DNA of 64,000 nt from Seleniivibrio woodruffii (GCF_029267515.1 NZ_JAJUIS010000003.1:186001-250000); one strand, 5' to 3'; shown: positions 1 through 8,919, numbered from the stretch's first letter. Numbers and translations: made by a program. The notes: generated by a model not told the origin, from the letters alone.

Positions 1-258
1 GTGGAGCAGAAATTCACCGTTCGCCAGAAGCAGAACGAGGAACGACCAGAACAGAAGCGCGTGGTTGAAACCGAAACTGCCCCTGATAACGCTTTTCTGG
101 AAAATCGCGTTTATGAGTGTTGCCGCGGTTCTGATACCGCCTCTGTCGGTTCTGTTCAGCGGTCTTCCCTGCCTGACCAGTCCTATCTTTTTCGTTAAGC
201 TGTAGGCAAAGAAGCCCATTGAAACAGCAAATAATATGATAAAAGGTATATTAACCAT
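1..258 (-). CDS. ETF-linked membrane iron-sulfur oxidoreductase, N-terminal part (partial)
   Basis: The 86 codons from the ATG at 258 stay open to base 1, so only the N-terminus is present. It shows two hydrophobic segments (about residues 3-20 and 66-85) joined by a basic loop containing RQGRPLNRTDRGG. This matches the nitrate-reductase-gamma-like membrane domain that precedes the heterodisulfide-reductase-like Fe-S domains of the membrane protein often encoded beside etfBA. That protein moves electrons between reduced ETF and menaquinone. The ATG overlaps the etfA stop by 8 bp and has an AAGGTGG ribosome site, so the genes are probably coupled. The Fe-S domains would lie outside the window and were not seen. 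Confidence 0.8.
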   Translation of the reverse strand, partial: MVNIPFIILFAVSMGFFAYSLTKKIGLVRQGRPLNRTDRGGIRTAATLINAIFQKSVIRGSFGFNHALLFWSFLVLLLANGEFLLH

Positions 259-1579
259 TTCTGCCACCTTTTTCAGCCCTTCTTCTTCTTATCTCTTCAG
301 TGAGAGCGGGAACAATTTCGAACAGGTCGCCGACTATGCCGTAGGTTGCCACCTCAAAAATTGGCGCGTCCTTGTCCTTGTTTATAGCGATGATAACGTC
401 GGAATCCTGCATACCCACAAGGTGCTGGATAGCGCCGGAGATTCCGCAGGCTATATATATTTTCGGCCGGACTGTCTTTCCTGTCTGTCCCACCTGTCTG
501 GAGTGCGCCATCCATCCTGCATCCACAGCGGAGCGGGATGCGGACACTGTTCCGCCGAGCTCTTCGGCGAGTTCCTGAAGTATCTTGAAGTTCTGGGGAG
601 CCATCATACCCCTTCCGCCGGAAACGAGTATTTCGGCGCCGGAGATGTCAACGTCGTCCGCTTTTTTGTCGGAAACGATGCTGAGAACCTTGCTGAGGAT
701 ATCATCTTCCGCAACAGGGGGCTGCTCGGTGATGACGACGGCTTTGGATGCGTCGGCTTTTTGGGGCATACCCATGACGCGGGGACGTACTGTCGCCATC
801 TGTGGACGGTATTTGTCGCACATGATGGTAGCCATGATGTTTCCGCCGAAAGCGGGGCGGGTTTGCATAAGGTTGCGCTTGTCGTCGATGTCAAGTCCCG
901 TACAGTCAGCCGTGAGTCCCGTTGCAACCTCTGTTGCCACAGCACCCGCGAGGTCGCGTCCCATACCGGTTGCTCCCATGAGTATGACTTCGGGTCTGTA
1001 TTTTTCCACGAGCCAGCACATAGCCCTGTGATAGCTCTGTGTCCTGTAGTTTTTTAATACCGGCATATCGGCGAGATATACTTTTTCAGCTCCGTATCTG
1101 CCTGCCTCATCGGCGAGGTGCGACACGTTTTCGCCCATGACCACCGCGCAGAGCTCAACTCCCAGCTTGTCGGCAAGTTTTCTTCCCTCGCCCAGAAGCT
1201 CCCATGAAACGTCTGCGGCAAGCCCTTCGGTCTGCTCCACAAACACCCAAACGCCTCTGTACTGTGCGAGATATTCTTTAAGTTTTTTGTCCTCGTCGGA
1301 AAGTTCCTCTTCCGCGCCGCCTGCAGCTTTCTGTTTCTCCCATGCCTCAAGCTGTGCTTTCTGCTCGTCTGTAAGGAACATGTAGAGCGCTTCGGCGGGA
1401 CATACTTTAACGCATTTGTCGCAGCCGATACATTTCGCTTCGTCTATGATAGGCGAGCCCTCGCCGTCCATCTTAACAGCGTCAACGGGGCAGGCGCTTT
1501 CGCACCTTGCTCCGCAGGCTATGCAGGTGTCGGGTTTAAGCCTCGCTTTGCCTCTCGGTTTTTTGATTTTTTCTGCCAT
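251..1579 (-). CDS. etfA: Electron transfer flavoprotein alpha subunit with N-terminal 2x[4Fe-4S] ferredoxin domain
   Basis: This 442-residue protein is longer than a plain EtfA of about 320. Residues 19-61 hold two ferredoxin clusters: C19-x2-C22-x3-C26-x3-C30-P and C50-x2-C53-x2-C56-x3-C60-P. The ETF alpha N-domain follows. The C-terminal FAD domain begins near VSGGRGM and contains SRSAVDAGW, GQTGKTV and GISGAIQH, the usual FAD/AMP contacts. With EtfB it accepts electrons from acyl-CoA-type dehydrogenases. The ferredoxin extension suggests an extra route to Fe-S partners, possibly the membrane oxidoreductase encoded immediately downstream. It follows etfB by 13 bp in one operon. Whether this ETF bifurcates electrons cannot be decided from the sequence alone. 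Confidence 0.95.
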   Translation of the reverse strand: MAEKIKKPRGKARLKPDTCIACGARCESACPVDAVKMDGEGSPIIDEAKCIGCDKCVKVCPAEALYMFLTDEQKAQLEAWEKQKAAGGAEEELSDEDKKLKEYLAQYRGVWVFVEQTEGLAADVSWELLGEGRKLADKLGVELCAVVMGENVSHLADEAGRYGAEKVYLADMPVLKNYRTQSYHRAMCWLVEKYRPEVILMGATGMGRDLAGAVATEVATGLTADCTGLDIDDKRNLMQTRPAFGGNIMATIMCDKYRPQMATVRPRVMGMPQKADASKAVVITEQPPVAEDDILSKVLSIVSDKKADDVDISGAEILVSGGRGMMAPQNFKILQELAEELGGTVSASRSAVDAGWMAHSRQVGQTGKTVRPKIYIACGISGAIQHLVGMQDSDVIIAINKDKDAPIFEVATYGIVGDLFEIVPALTEEIRRRRAEKGGRNG

Positions 1580-1592
1580 CTTCTTTAATTCC

Positions 1593-2405
1593 TTATACCG
1601 TGATAATGTCTTTGGCGACCATCTTGTCCAGAAGGAGCGATGCCACCTGCTTTGGATCGTTTATGCCTGTGCCTATCATTTCCCCTTTGTCGCGCTGGGG
1701 CGAGAATATCTTGCTTACCCATGTGGGGGAACCTTTCAGACCTATTTTGTTAACATCAAGCTGAAGAACCTCGTTATTCCACATTTCAACCTGTGCCTCT
1801 TTTGAGCGCAGTCTCATGGGAACTGTGGGGTATCTTGGGCGGTTTATCTCCCGCACGACGGTTATCATCGCCGGAAGTACAGTCTGAACCGTCTCGTATC
1901 TGCCTTCGAGCTTTCTGCGTACAATGAGTTTTTTCGCTTCAACGTCCAGTTCCACGATCCTGTCAACCAGAGTTAGCTGTTCCAGTTCCATGCGGGTTGC
2001 GATTCCGGGACCAACCTGGGCTGTGTCGCCGTCGATGGTCTGTTTTCCGCAGAAAACTATGCCGACTTCGTCCTCTTCGGCAAGTTTGCGGATAGCGGCG
2101 GTAAGAACGTTGCTGGTGGCAAGTGTATCCGCGCCTCCGAAAACCCTGTCGGACACAAGAACTGCCCTGTCCGCACCCAAAGACAGAGCCTTCCGCAATG
2201 CTGCCTCGGCGTTGGGGGGTCCCATAGAGACAGCAGTGACCTTAAATCCGTATCTGTCCTTGAGTCTCAGACATTCTTCCAGTGCGTGTGTGTCATAGGG
2301 GTTGACGATGAAGGGGATACCGTCTCTGACCAGAGTGTTTGTTTTTGGGTCGATCTGCACCTGAGTTGTGTCAGGTACCTGTTTGATACATGCTATGACC
2401 TGCAT
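1593..2405 (-). CDS. etfB: Electron transfer flavoprotein beta subunit
   Basis: The protein has 270 residues and the EtfB fold markers: the opening MQVIACIKQVPDT, the nucleotide-loop motif CGKQTIDGDTAQVGP near residue 120, and the family segment REINRPRYPT near residue 185. It forms the heterodimer with EtfA encoded next. It is the first gene of the minus-strand operon, and its start faces the efflux operon across a 370-bp gap, so its promoter must lie in 2406-2775. No dehydrogenase partner is visible in the window. Length and motifs are normal for the family. Confidence 0.96.
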   Translation of the reverse strand: MQVIACIKQVPDTTQVQIDPKTNTLVRDGIPFIVNPYDTHALEECLRLKDRYGFKVTAVSMGPPNAEAALRKALSLGADRAVLVSDRVFGGADTLATSNVLTAAIRKLAEEDEVGIVFCGKQTIDGDTAQVGPGIATRMELEQLTLVDRIVELDVEAKKLIVRRKLEGRYETVQTVLPAMITVVREINRPRYPTVPMRLRSKEAQVEMWNNEVLQLDVNKIGLKGSPTWVSKIFSPQRDKGEMIGTGINDPKQVASLLLDKMVAKDIITV

Positions 2406-2775
2406 AACTACCTCATTTATATCATTTCACGCCGGTTTAACGTCCGGCAGTGTAAATTTCTCGCTGAGTGAGTTCTGTGGCATAATAATAAAGGTGGGTA
2501 ATACATCCGCACACATGCCTCCTGTGCGGCGTTTACGTTATTATGAACACAGGAAACAAACGGCGTTTACAATCATGTAAAGTACCATAAAAAAAAGTTA
2601 ATACAAACTGTTTTTTCGTTTTATTCCGTAAAAAATCTGAAGGTTTAAACGTTACAATCTTCAAGAACTCTGAATCCATAGGAAAAACACATTCCTTAGG
2701 GAACAAAATGTAATATATACTGTCATATAGGTTACAAAAGAATACAAAACGGGAAAATAAAGAGAGAAAACACTG
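2406..2775. other. Divergent intergenic region between etfB and the efflux operon
   Basis: These 370 bp carry no convincing gene. They become very A+T-rich from about 2575. Two features stand out near the etfB side. One is the 10-mer CGGCGTTTAC, present twice in direct orientation at 2527-2536 and 2561-2570. The other is an inverted pair CCTGTG/CACAGG at 2521-2526 and 2548-2553. Both divergent promoters and any operators must lie here. The repeats could be regulator sites for the etf operon, which is inference only. Confidence 0.5.
2709..2736. promoter_or_regulatory. Candidate operator/promoter of the efflux operon
   Basis: An imperfect palindrome TGTAA...TTACA spans 28 bp, centred about 53 bp before the outer-membrane gene start. 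It contains a possible -10 hexamer TATACT at 2716-2721; no good -35 is seen. The word GTTACAA recurs at 2651-2657 and 2731-2737. TetR-type repressors often bind such sites ahead of efflux operons, but no regulator gene is adjacent here. Confidence 0.35.
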
Positions 2776-4206
2776 ATGACATTATTAAGAATTTTTATGT
2801 ATCTGTCTGTTGTCCTTTCTGTTTCCGGCTGTGCGTCTGTTGGACGGGACTATGTTCGCCCCGATTCGAACCTGCCCGCCGGCTGGCATACGGCACTGAA
2901 CAACCCTGTTAAAGCGGAAGCGGACAACCCGCAGATGGTAGGACGGTGGTGGACTGTTTTCAGCGACGATACCCTGAACAGACTGGTGGGTATGACCGTT
3001 GACGGCAATCTCGACCTGAAAAAGGCATACGCAGTGCTTGCAGCTTCAAGAGCGAAGCTGGGCATGACCGAAGCGGACGGAAAACCGAACCTTTCGGCAT
3101 CTGCGTCGGCAAAAGGAACCTATTACGGCGATGACAGTCTGTCCGACAGAACGCTGGACAGCTATTCAGCCGGATTTGACGCTTCGTGGGAGATAGACCT
3201 TTTCGGCGGAGTAAGACGCAGCATAGAGGCGGCTTCTGCGGATGCAGGGGCATCGCGGGAGGCTCTGCACGACGTACTTGTATCCCTTACGGCGGAAACG
3301 GCGAAAAACTATATATCACTGCGTGTTGCACAGAACAGCTTGGTGTATACCGAGCAGGATATAGCTGTCAAATCTGAGCTTTACAACATAGCTAACAGCA
3401 AATATCAGGCGGGAACTGGCAGCGAGGCGGATGTTAAAACCGCTTTGTATACACTGGAATACGCCAAAACCGGACTTAACGACCTGCGTGTTGAAATAGC
3501 CGGCTATCTGAACCGCCTTGCCGTTCTGACAGGTCAGACGCCGGGCAGTCTGGACGGGATGCTTAAAAACGTTCAGCCTGTGCCTCTTGTGCCTGTAACC
3601 GCAGCGGTTGGTGTTCCGGCGGACATGCTTCGCAGAAGACCGGACGTGCGTCAGGCGGAGCGGGAGCTTGCGGCGCAGACGGCGCGCGTTGGCGTTGCAG
3701 AGGCGGACAGATACCCTAAGCTGACCCTCACAGGTTCCATAGGGCTTTCGTCAACCCAGTTCGGAAGTCTTTTCGAGACGGACAGCGCAAGCGCCTCTAT
3801 AGGTCCCAGCCTCACATGGAAGCTGTTTGACTTCGGAGCGATAAAGAACAACATAATAGTGCAGGACGAGACGAGAAAGCAGTATCTTGCGGCATATGAA
3901 TCCGCTGTGCTGACTGCCATGGAGGAATCAGAGAACGCCATGAAGTCTTATTCAGAGGAGTATGCGAAGACGCTTCAGCTTGCAAAAGCAGCGGATGCGG
4001 CGAAGGATGCCTATTATCTTACGAAAAACAGCTACGGTGCCGGACTTTCGGATTATTCAGACGTCATGTCCGCGCAGCAGGCATACATAAGCTATACAAA
4101 ACAGCTTTCCGCAAGCAAAGGTGCTGCGGGAACAGACCTGACGGCGCTTTACAAGGCGCTGGGCGGCGGCTGGGAATCAACTGTTACAGGGGAGAAGGAT
4201 AAATGA
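2776..4206 (+). CDS. TolC/NodT-family outer-membrane efflux lipoprotein
   Basis: This 476-residue outer-membrane factor forms the exit duct of a tripartite exporter. Its N-terminus is a lipoprotein signal ending in the lipobox VSGC (Cys about residue 19), followed by ASVGRDYVRP, typical of the NodT subfamily. Two OEP repeats follow; the second contains the conserved MLRRRPDVRQAERELAAQ stretch near residue 283, and long helical segments are evident. It is the first gene of a four-gene operon, overlapping the adaptor gene by 4 bp (ATGA). The order outer-membrane factor, adaptor, ATPase, permease indicates a dedicated exporter. The substrate cannot be told from sequence. Confidence 0.92.
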   Translation: MTLLRIFMYLSVVLSVSGCASVGRDYVRPDSNLPAGWHTALNNPVKAEADNPQMVGRWWTVFSDDTLNRLVGMTVDGNLDLKKAYAVLAASRAKLGMTEADGKPNLSASASAKGTYYGDDSLSDRTLDSYSAGFDASWEIDLFGGVRRSIEAASADAGASREALHDVLVSLTAETAKNYISLRVAQNSLVYTEQDIAVKSELYNIANSKYQAGTGSEADVKTALYTLEYAKTGLNDLRVEIAGYLNRLAVLTGQTPGSLDGMLKNVQPVPLVPVTAAVGVPADMLRRRPDVRQAERELAAQTARVGVAEADRYPKLTLTGSIGLSSTQFGSLFETDSASASIGPSLTWKLFDFGAIKNNIIVQDETRKQYLAAYESAVLTAMEESENAMKSYSEEYAKTLQLAKAADAAKDAYYLTKNSYGAGLSDYSDVMSAQQAYISYTKQLSASKGAAGTDLTALYKALGGGWESTVTGEKDK

Positions 4207-5465
4207 GCAATATCAACACTTCAGATATAGCCGCAACGGTCGGCTCCAAAAAGAAGAAAGTACGCGCAAAACTTATCTGGGCAGTTGTCATTGCCTGCGC
4301 GGTAATACTTGTGCTTCTTAAATTTTTCGCGGGCGGTAGGGGCGAAGTGCCCAGCTTTAAGACCGTTAAGGCGGACAAGGGCGACTTCACCGTGAAAATA
4401 TCGGCGACAGGCACCCTTGAGCCTACCAATCAGGTGGATGTCGGTTCCGAACTTTCAGGTACCATAAAGAACGTTTACGTCGATTATAACAGCAGAGTGA
4501 CAAAGGGGCAGGTTCTGGCGGAGCTTGACACGGAGAAGCTGGAGAGCCAGCTTACGCAGTATCAGGCGGCGCTGAAAGCTGCTGACGCGGCTATTCTTCA
4601 GGCGCAGGCGACTGAGCGTGAGACCCTTGCGAAACTGAACAGGCTTAAAAATCTTTACGATATAACCGAAGGCAAGTCGCCTTCGAAAACAGATCTTGAG
4701 GCGGCGCAGGCGGCGTATGACAGAGCGGTTGCGAATACTGCGTCTGCATTTGCCCAGTCCGCACAGGCGAATGCAAACGTCAAGACAGTGCAGACAGACC
4801 TCTCCAAGTCAAAGATACTCTCGCCCGTCAACGGCATAGTTCTGGTGCGCAGCATCGAACCGGGGCAGACTGTGGCGGCGTCCTATCAGGCACCCGTGCT
4901 CTTTACTCTTGCGGAAGACCTGAGGGAGATGGAACTTAACGTCGACGTTGACGAGGCGGACATAGGTCAGGTGAGTGAGGGTATGCGTGCGGAATTCACC
5001 GTTGACGCGTACCCCGAAAAGGTGTTCAAAGGCGATATAATACAGGCAAGATACGGTTCCGAGACCACGGATAACGTCGTAACGTATACGACAGTAATAA
5101 AAGTAGACAATAAAGATCTGCTGCTGCGCCCCGGCATGACCGCCACGGCTGACATAATAGTTAAGGAGCAGAAGGACGCTGTTATGATACCCAATGAGGT
5201 TTTCCGCTTTGCGCCTCCCGCTGTGAGTGAGAGCAGTGCCTCCTTCGTCAGCAAACTGATGCCCAGACCGCCGGTCAGAGAGAAAAAAGCACCTGCGCCC
5301 AAAGCTGAAGGGATGCAGACCGTTTATAAACTTGTGAACGGAATGCCCGAACCTGTGCAGGTGAAGACAGGCGAGTCAAACGGCAGCAGCAGGGAGCTTA
5401 TCGAAGGCGATATCAAGGCGGGTGACGATCTTATTGTCGGCACTCTTTCTGCAAAGGAGAAGTGA
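4203..5465 (+). CDS. MacA-like periplasmic adaptor (HlyD/RND-MFP family)
   Basis: A 420-residue protein with one N-terminal membrane segment (about residues 22-40), then the barrel-sandwich (lipoyl-like) halves. VDVGSELSGTIKNVYVDYNSRVTKGQVLAELD leads in, a long coiled-coil hairpin rich in Ala, Gln and Lys follows, and the second half includes SPVNGIVLVRSIEPGQTV. Beta-barrel and membrane-proximal domains come next. A Pro/Lys-rich insert lies near residues 355-375. It should bridge the outer-membrane channel and the MacB-like permease. The gene overlaps its upstream neighbour by 4 bp and its downstream neighbour by 1-4 bp, indicating translational coupling. Confidence 0.93.
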   Translation: MSNINTSDIAATVGSKKKKVRAKLIWAVVIACAVILVLLKFFAGGRGEVPSFKTVKADKGDFTVKISATGTLEPTNQVDVGSELSGTIKNVYVDYNSRVTKGQVLAELDTEKLESQLTQYQAALKAADAAILQAQATERETLAKLNRLKNLYDITEGKSPSKTDLEAAQAAYDRAVANTASAFAQSAQANANVKTVQTDLSKSKILSPVNGIVLVRSIEPGQTVAASYQAPVLFTLAEDLREMELNVDVDEADIGQVSEGMRAEFTVDAYPEKVFKGDIIQARYGSETTDNVVTYTTVIKVDNKDLLLRPGMTATADIIVKEQKDAVMIPNEVFRFAPPAVSESSASFVSKLMPRPPVREKKAPAPKAEGMQTVYKLVNGMPEPVQVKTGESNGSSRELIEGDIKAGDDLIVGTLSAKEK

Positions 5466-6151
5466 TGGGAAGTGCAGGCGCACCGCTCATTGAGCTTAAA
5501 GGTGTGACGAAGGTATACGGCATGGGGCTTTCAGAGATGCACGCGCTGCGTGGCATCGATCTGACCATCGAAAGCGGCGATTTCGTCGCGGTGATGGGTC
5601 CCAGCGGTTCCGGAAAATCCACCTGTATGAACATTCTCGGCTGTCTGGACACACCGACGGCAGGTTCCTATAAATTCGCCGGGCTGGAGGTGCGCGGACT
5701 GGAGAGAGACCAGCTCGCGAGACTTCGCAGAAACTACATCGGCTTTGTATTTCAGGGGTTTAACCTGTTGAGCCGTACCAGTGCGCTGGAAAACGTGGAA
5801 CTGCCGCTGCTTTACAGAGGTGTTTCGTCTGCGGAGAGAAAAGAGGCGGCTATGAAGGCGCTGAATCTTGTTGGACTCACAGGCTGGGAGAAGCACAACC
5901 CGAATGAACTTTCCGGCGGTCAGCAGCAGCGGGTTGCCATCGCCAGAGCCATAGTTACACATCCTTCGGTGCTTTTTGCGGACGAACCCACGGGAAACCT
6001 TGATTCGGCGCGGAGCATTGAGATAATGGAGCTTCTGACTCAGCTTAATAAAGAGAACGGCATCACCGTTGTAATGGTCACACACGAACCGGACATGGCG
6101 GAGTATGCGAAACGCTCCGTACATTTCAGAGACGGGCTGGTGGTTTCATGA
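5465..6151 (+). CDS. MacB-like ABC transporter ATPase
   Basis: About 228 residues, a stand-alone ATPase of the LolD/MacB class. Walker A is GPSGSGKS near residue 43. The Q-loop is in VFQGFNLL, the ABC signature is LSGGQQQR, Walker B plus D-loop is VLFADEPTGNLD, and a switch histidine lies in VTHEPDM. The frame also allows a GTG at 5462, but the ATG at 5465, which shares its A with the preceding TGA, is the simpler start. It powers the FtsX-type permease encoded next. In MacB these two parts are one polypeptide; here they are separate, as is common outside gamma-proteobacteria. Confidence 0.94.
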   Translation: MGSAGAPLIELKGVTKVYGMGLSEMHALRGIDLTIESGDFVAVMGPSGSGKSTCMNILGCLDTPTAGSYKFAGLEVRGLERDQLARLRRNYIGFVFQGFNLLSRTSALENVELPLLYRGVSSAERKEAAMKALNLVGLTGWEKHNPNELSGGQQQRVAIARAIVTHPSVLFADEPTGNLDSARSIEIMELLTQLNKENGITVVMVTHEPDMAEYAKRSVHFRDGLVVS

Positions 6152-7362
6152 GAATAATGCTTTTTAATACGATACTTCTGGCTCTGAGGGAGATACGCAG
6201 GAATGTTCTGCGTTCGTTTCTCACTGTGCTGGGAATAGTTATAGGCGTTGCGGCGGTGATAACCCTCGTTACAGTGGGCAACGGCACAACGGAACAGGTG
6301 ACTCAGCAGATAGCAAGCATGGGTAACAACATGCTGATACTTACCACAGGAAAAAGGATGGGCGGTCCCGACAGATCCACGGCTCCCGCCTTTTCCGTTG
6401 AGGACAGTGCCGCCATAAAGCGCGAGGTACATTCCATTGCCGCGGTGACACCCACGGCATCATCTTCCGTGACCGTAGTTAACGGCAACGAGAACTGGCA
6501 GACCACCGTCACGGGAACTGACAACGAATTTTTCCCCATAAGGAACAGGTCTATAACCAGCGGGCGGATGTTCGAGGAATCAGAGATATCCGGAGGACGC
6601 TCCGTCTGCATAATCGGAGAGACGGTACGCAAAGAGCTTTTCGGCGCGCAGGATCCTCTGGGACTTTCAATCAGGATGAACAACTTTTCTTGTAAGGTGA
6701 TAGGACTTCTCGACGTTAAGGGACAGTCCAGCATGGGAAGCGATCAGGACGACACCGTTGTCATGCCTCTTAAAACCGTTCAGCGAAGACTGACCGGAAG
6801 CAAAGATGTTAATATGATACAGATTTCCGTTAAAGACGGGGAATCCACAAGCGACGCTATCAGCGATATCGAAAGCGTGATGCGCGAACGCCGGCACCTT
6901 TCTTTTAACGAGGACAACAATTTCAATGTCATGGACATGAAAGAGATAACCCAGATGCTTACCAGCACCACGAAAGTTCTGACAGCCCTTCTCGGAGCTG
7001 TTGCCGCTGTTAGCCTTCTCGTCGGAGGCATAGGCATTATGAACATCATGCTTGTGTCCGTTACGGAGCGCACGCGGGAGATAGGCATCAGGCTTGCCAT
7101 AGGTGCCATGGAGCGGGAGGTTCTGCTCCAGTTCCTTGTGGAGGCGGTGGTTCTTTCGTCGCTGGGCGGTATAATCGGTATAATCATAGCTGTTATCGCT
7201 TCACTGGGAATTTCAACTGCGATAAACGTTCCTTATGTTTTCGACGGAGGAGTTGTCCTGCTGTCGTTCATGTTCTCAGTGGCGGTGGGTATCATTTTCG
7301 GATATTTCCCCGCTCTGAAAGCGGCGCGGCTCGACCCCATAGATGCTCTGAGACACGAATAG
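6148..7362 (+). CDS. MacB-like FtsX-family permease
   Basis: A 404-residue protein. The first membrane helix lies near residues 20-43 (LTVLGIVIGVAAVITL), followed by a periplasmic MacB_PCD domain to about residue 270. Three C-terminal helices form the FtsX domain, including VGGIGIMNIMLVSVTERTREIGIRLAIGA, the hallmark of MacB permeases. It couples ATP hydrolysis to mechanotransmission across the adaptor and the TolC-like duct. Its start overlaps the ATPase stop by 4 bp. The end, KAARLDPIDALRHE, is the canonical family C-terminus. It is the last gene of the efflux operon. Confidence 0.94.
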   Translation: MRIMLFNTILLALREIRRNVLRSFLTVLGIVIGVAAVITLVTVGNGTTEQVTQQIASMGNNMLILTTGKRMGGPDRSTAPAFSVEDSAAIKREVHSIAAVTPTASSSVTVVNGNENWQTTVTGTDNEFFPIRNRSITSGRMFEESEISGGRSVCIIGETVRKELFGAQDPLGLSIRMNNFSCKVIGLLDVKGQSSMGSDQDDTVVMPLKTVQRRLTGSKDVNMIQISVKDGESTSDAISDIESVMRERRHLSFNEDNNFNVMDMKEITQMLTSTTKVLTALLGAVAAVSLLVGGIGIMNIMLVSVTERTREIGIRLAIGAMEREVLLQFLVEAVVLSSLGGIIGIIIAVIASLGISTAINVPYVFDGGVVLLSFMFSVAVGIIFGYFPALKAARLDPIDALRHE

Positions 7363-7369
7363 ATTATGT

Positions 7370-7398
7370 TTGCCTCCGCGGGCTAATGGCTGTATATT
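7370..7398 (+). promoter_or_regulatory. Candidate promoter of the aldehyde dehydrogenase gene
   Basis: A TTGCCT hexamer (7370-7375) and a TATATT hexamer (7393-7398) are separated by exactly 17 bp, a plausible sigma-70 promoter for the gene starting at 7437. The segment GCCTCCG at 7372-7378 is the exact reverse complement of CGGAGGC at 7426-7432, which contains the ribosome site. However, the upstream copy lies before the expected transcription start, so pairing in this promoter's own mRNA is unlikely. Confidence 0.45.
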
Positions 7399-7436
7399 AA
7401 ATATTGTATATAAAACATAGGTTCACGGAGGCTCAT

Positions 7437-8855
7437 ATGAAAAAACTTTTCATCGGCGGGCAATGGGTTGACACCGGAACATATATGGACGTTCTCAACC
7501 CCTATGACGGTTCCCTTGTGGACACAGTCTGCACCGCATCGGCGGAACTTACAAAACAGGCTATAGACGCGGCTTTTGAGGCACGCGAGACCATGAAGCA
7601 CCTCTCAGCCGCCAGACGCGGAAAGATACTGGACAATATGGCGGCACTCATTGAGAGAGACAAAGAGGAGATTGCCGCGCTGCTCTGTGCCGAGGCGGGC
7701 AAAGGAATAATGTTTGCCAGAGGCGAGGCGGGCAGAACGGGCGAAAACTTCAAATTCGCAGCAGACGAGGCGCGCAGGCTCGGCGGCGAGCTTGTTCCTT
7801 ACGACGCTTCAGAATCCGGAACCAATCGTTTCGGCTATTTCAAAAGATATCCCATCGGCGTTATCGGCGCCATTACACCGTTTAACTTTCCACTTAACCT
7901 TGTTGCACACAAAGTGGGACCCGCAATAGCCGCGGGATGCCCTATTGTGCTGAAACCTGCATCCACAACACCCCTTACGGCTCATAAGGTCACAGAACTG
8001 CTCCTTGAGGCGGGGCTTCCCGCCTGCGGCATAAACCTTGTGGTGGGTTCCGGTTCCGTTGTGGGCAATACAATGGTGGAATCTGATAAGATAGCCATGA
8101 TAACCTTTACAGGTTCGCCCTCTGTGGGACTGGACATTAAGGCGAAGGCGGGCATAAAAAAGGTGACTCTTGAGCTTGGCTCAAACTCCGCAGCGATAGT
8201 GCACGAGGATGCGGACATCCGCTATGCCGTGCCGAAATGCGTTATCGGAGCGTTTGCAAACAGCGGACAGGTCTGCATCTCCATCCAGAGGATATACATA
8301 CACGAGAGCAGATATGACGAGTTCCGCACTATGTTTGTTGACGCAGTCAAAGCCAGCCGCAACGGCGACCCCAAAGATGAAAAGACGCTTGTGGGTCCCA
8401 TGATAGAGGAGAGAGAGGCTGTGCGTGCAGAGGGCTGGATAAAAGAGGCGGTTTCACAGGGTGCTGTCGTTGCAGTGGGCGGACACCGCAAGGGAACGCT
8501 CCTTGAGGCGACTGTGCTTGAAAACACAAACGAGAATATGACGATAGTGCGCGAAGAGGTCTTCGGACCCGTCGTTTGCATCATGAAATACAAAACTCTG
8601 GACGAGGTTATCGAGCGGGTGAACGATTCCCAGTTCGGACTTCAGGCGGGTATCTTCACAGACAACATCCAGAACGCCTTCAAAGCCATAGACAGGCTTG
8701 AAGTGGGCGGGGTAATGATAAACGATATGCCCACCTTCAGGGTTGACCAGATGCCCTACGGCGGCGTGAAGCTGTCCGGCACGGGCAGAGAGGGTCCCAG
8801 ATTTGCCGTTGAGGAAATGACTGAACTTAAAACAGTTATGTTCAATCTGAACTGA
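7437..8855 (+). CDS. NAD(P)-dependent aldehyde dehydrogenase
   Basis: 472 residues from the ATG at 7437, which is preceded by a CGGAGG ribosome site; an in-frame upstream ATG at 7404 has none. The ALDH fold markers are clear: ITPFNFPLN at the cofactor site, the Gly-rich FTGSPSVG, catalytic Glu246 in LELGS, and nucleophile Cys280 in SGQVCIS. The C-terminal motif EVFGPVVCIMKY is also present. It oxidises an aldehyde to the acid via a thioester. Family resemblance is to lactaldehyde, succinate-semialdehyde and non-phosphorylating GAPDH-like members, but the substrate cannot be assigned. It is monocistronic, with a candidate promoter and a strong terminator. Confidence 0.93.
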   Translation: MKKLFIGGQWVDTGTYMDVLNPYDGSLVDTVCTASAELTKQAIDAAFEARETMKHLSAARRGKILDNMAALIERDKEEIAALLCAEAGKGIMFARGEAGRTGENFKFAADEARRLGGELVPYDASESGTNRFGYFKRYPIGVIGAITPFNFPLNLVAHKVGPAIAAGCPIVLKPASTTPLTAHKVTELLLEAGLPACGINLVVGSGSVVGNTMVESDKIAMITFTGSPSVGLDIKAKAGIKKVTLELGSNSAAIVHEDADIRYAVPKCVIGAFANSGQVCISIQRIYIHESRYDEFRTMFVDAVKASRNGDPKDEKTLVGPMIEEREAVRAEGWIKEAVSQGAVVAVGGHRKGTLLEATVLENTNENMTIVREEVFGPVVCIMKYKTLDEVIERVNDSQFGLQAGIFTDNIQNAFKAIDRLEVGGVMINDMPTFRVDQMPYGGVKLSGTGREGPRFAVEEMTELKTVMFNLN

Positions 8856-8864
8856 TGATATCAC

Positions 8865-8903
8865 GGGTTCCCCGCTTTGTTCGGGGAACCCTCTGCTTTT
8901 TTT
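8865..8903 (+). terminator. Intrinsic terminator after the aldehyde dehydrogenase
   Basis: A perfect 10-bp stem GGGTTCCCCG (8865-8874) pairs with CGGGGAACCC (8882-8891) across a 7-nt loop. A T-run at 8897-8903 follows after a short spacer. It lies 9 bp after the stop codon, so it ends the aldehyde dehydrogenase transcript. Confidence 0.9.
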
Positions 8904-8919
8904 AATTACGGGGGATGGT

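Noticed and set aside
236-1057. 273-codon open frame on the plus strand opposite etfA
   Set aside because: It is the antisense shadow of etfA, has no ribosome site and a composition unlike the real genes.
7372-7432. RNA hairpin hiding the aldehyde dehydrogenase ribosome site (GCCTCCG/CGGAGGC)
   Set aside because: The upstream arm lies in the -35/spacer region of the likely promoter and would not be in the main transcript.
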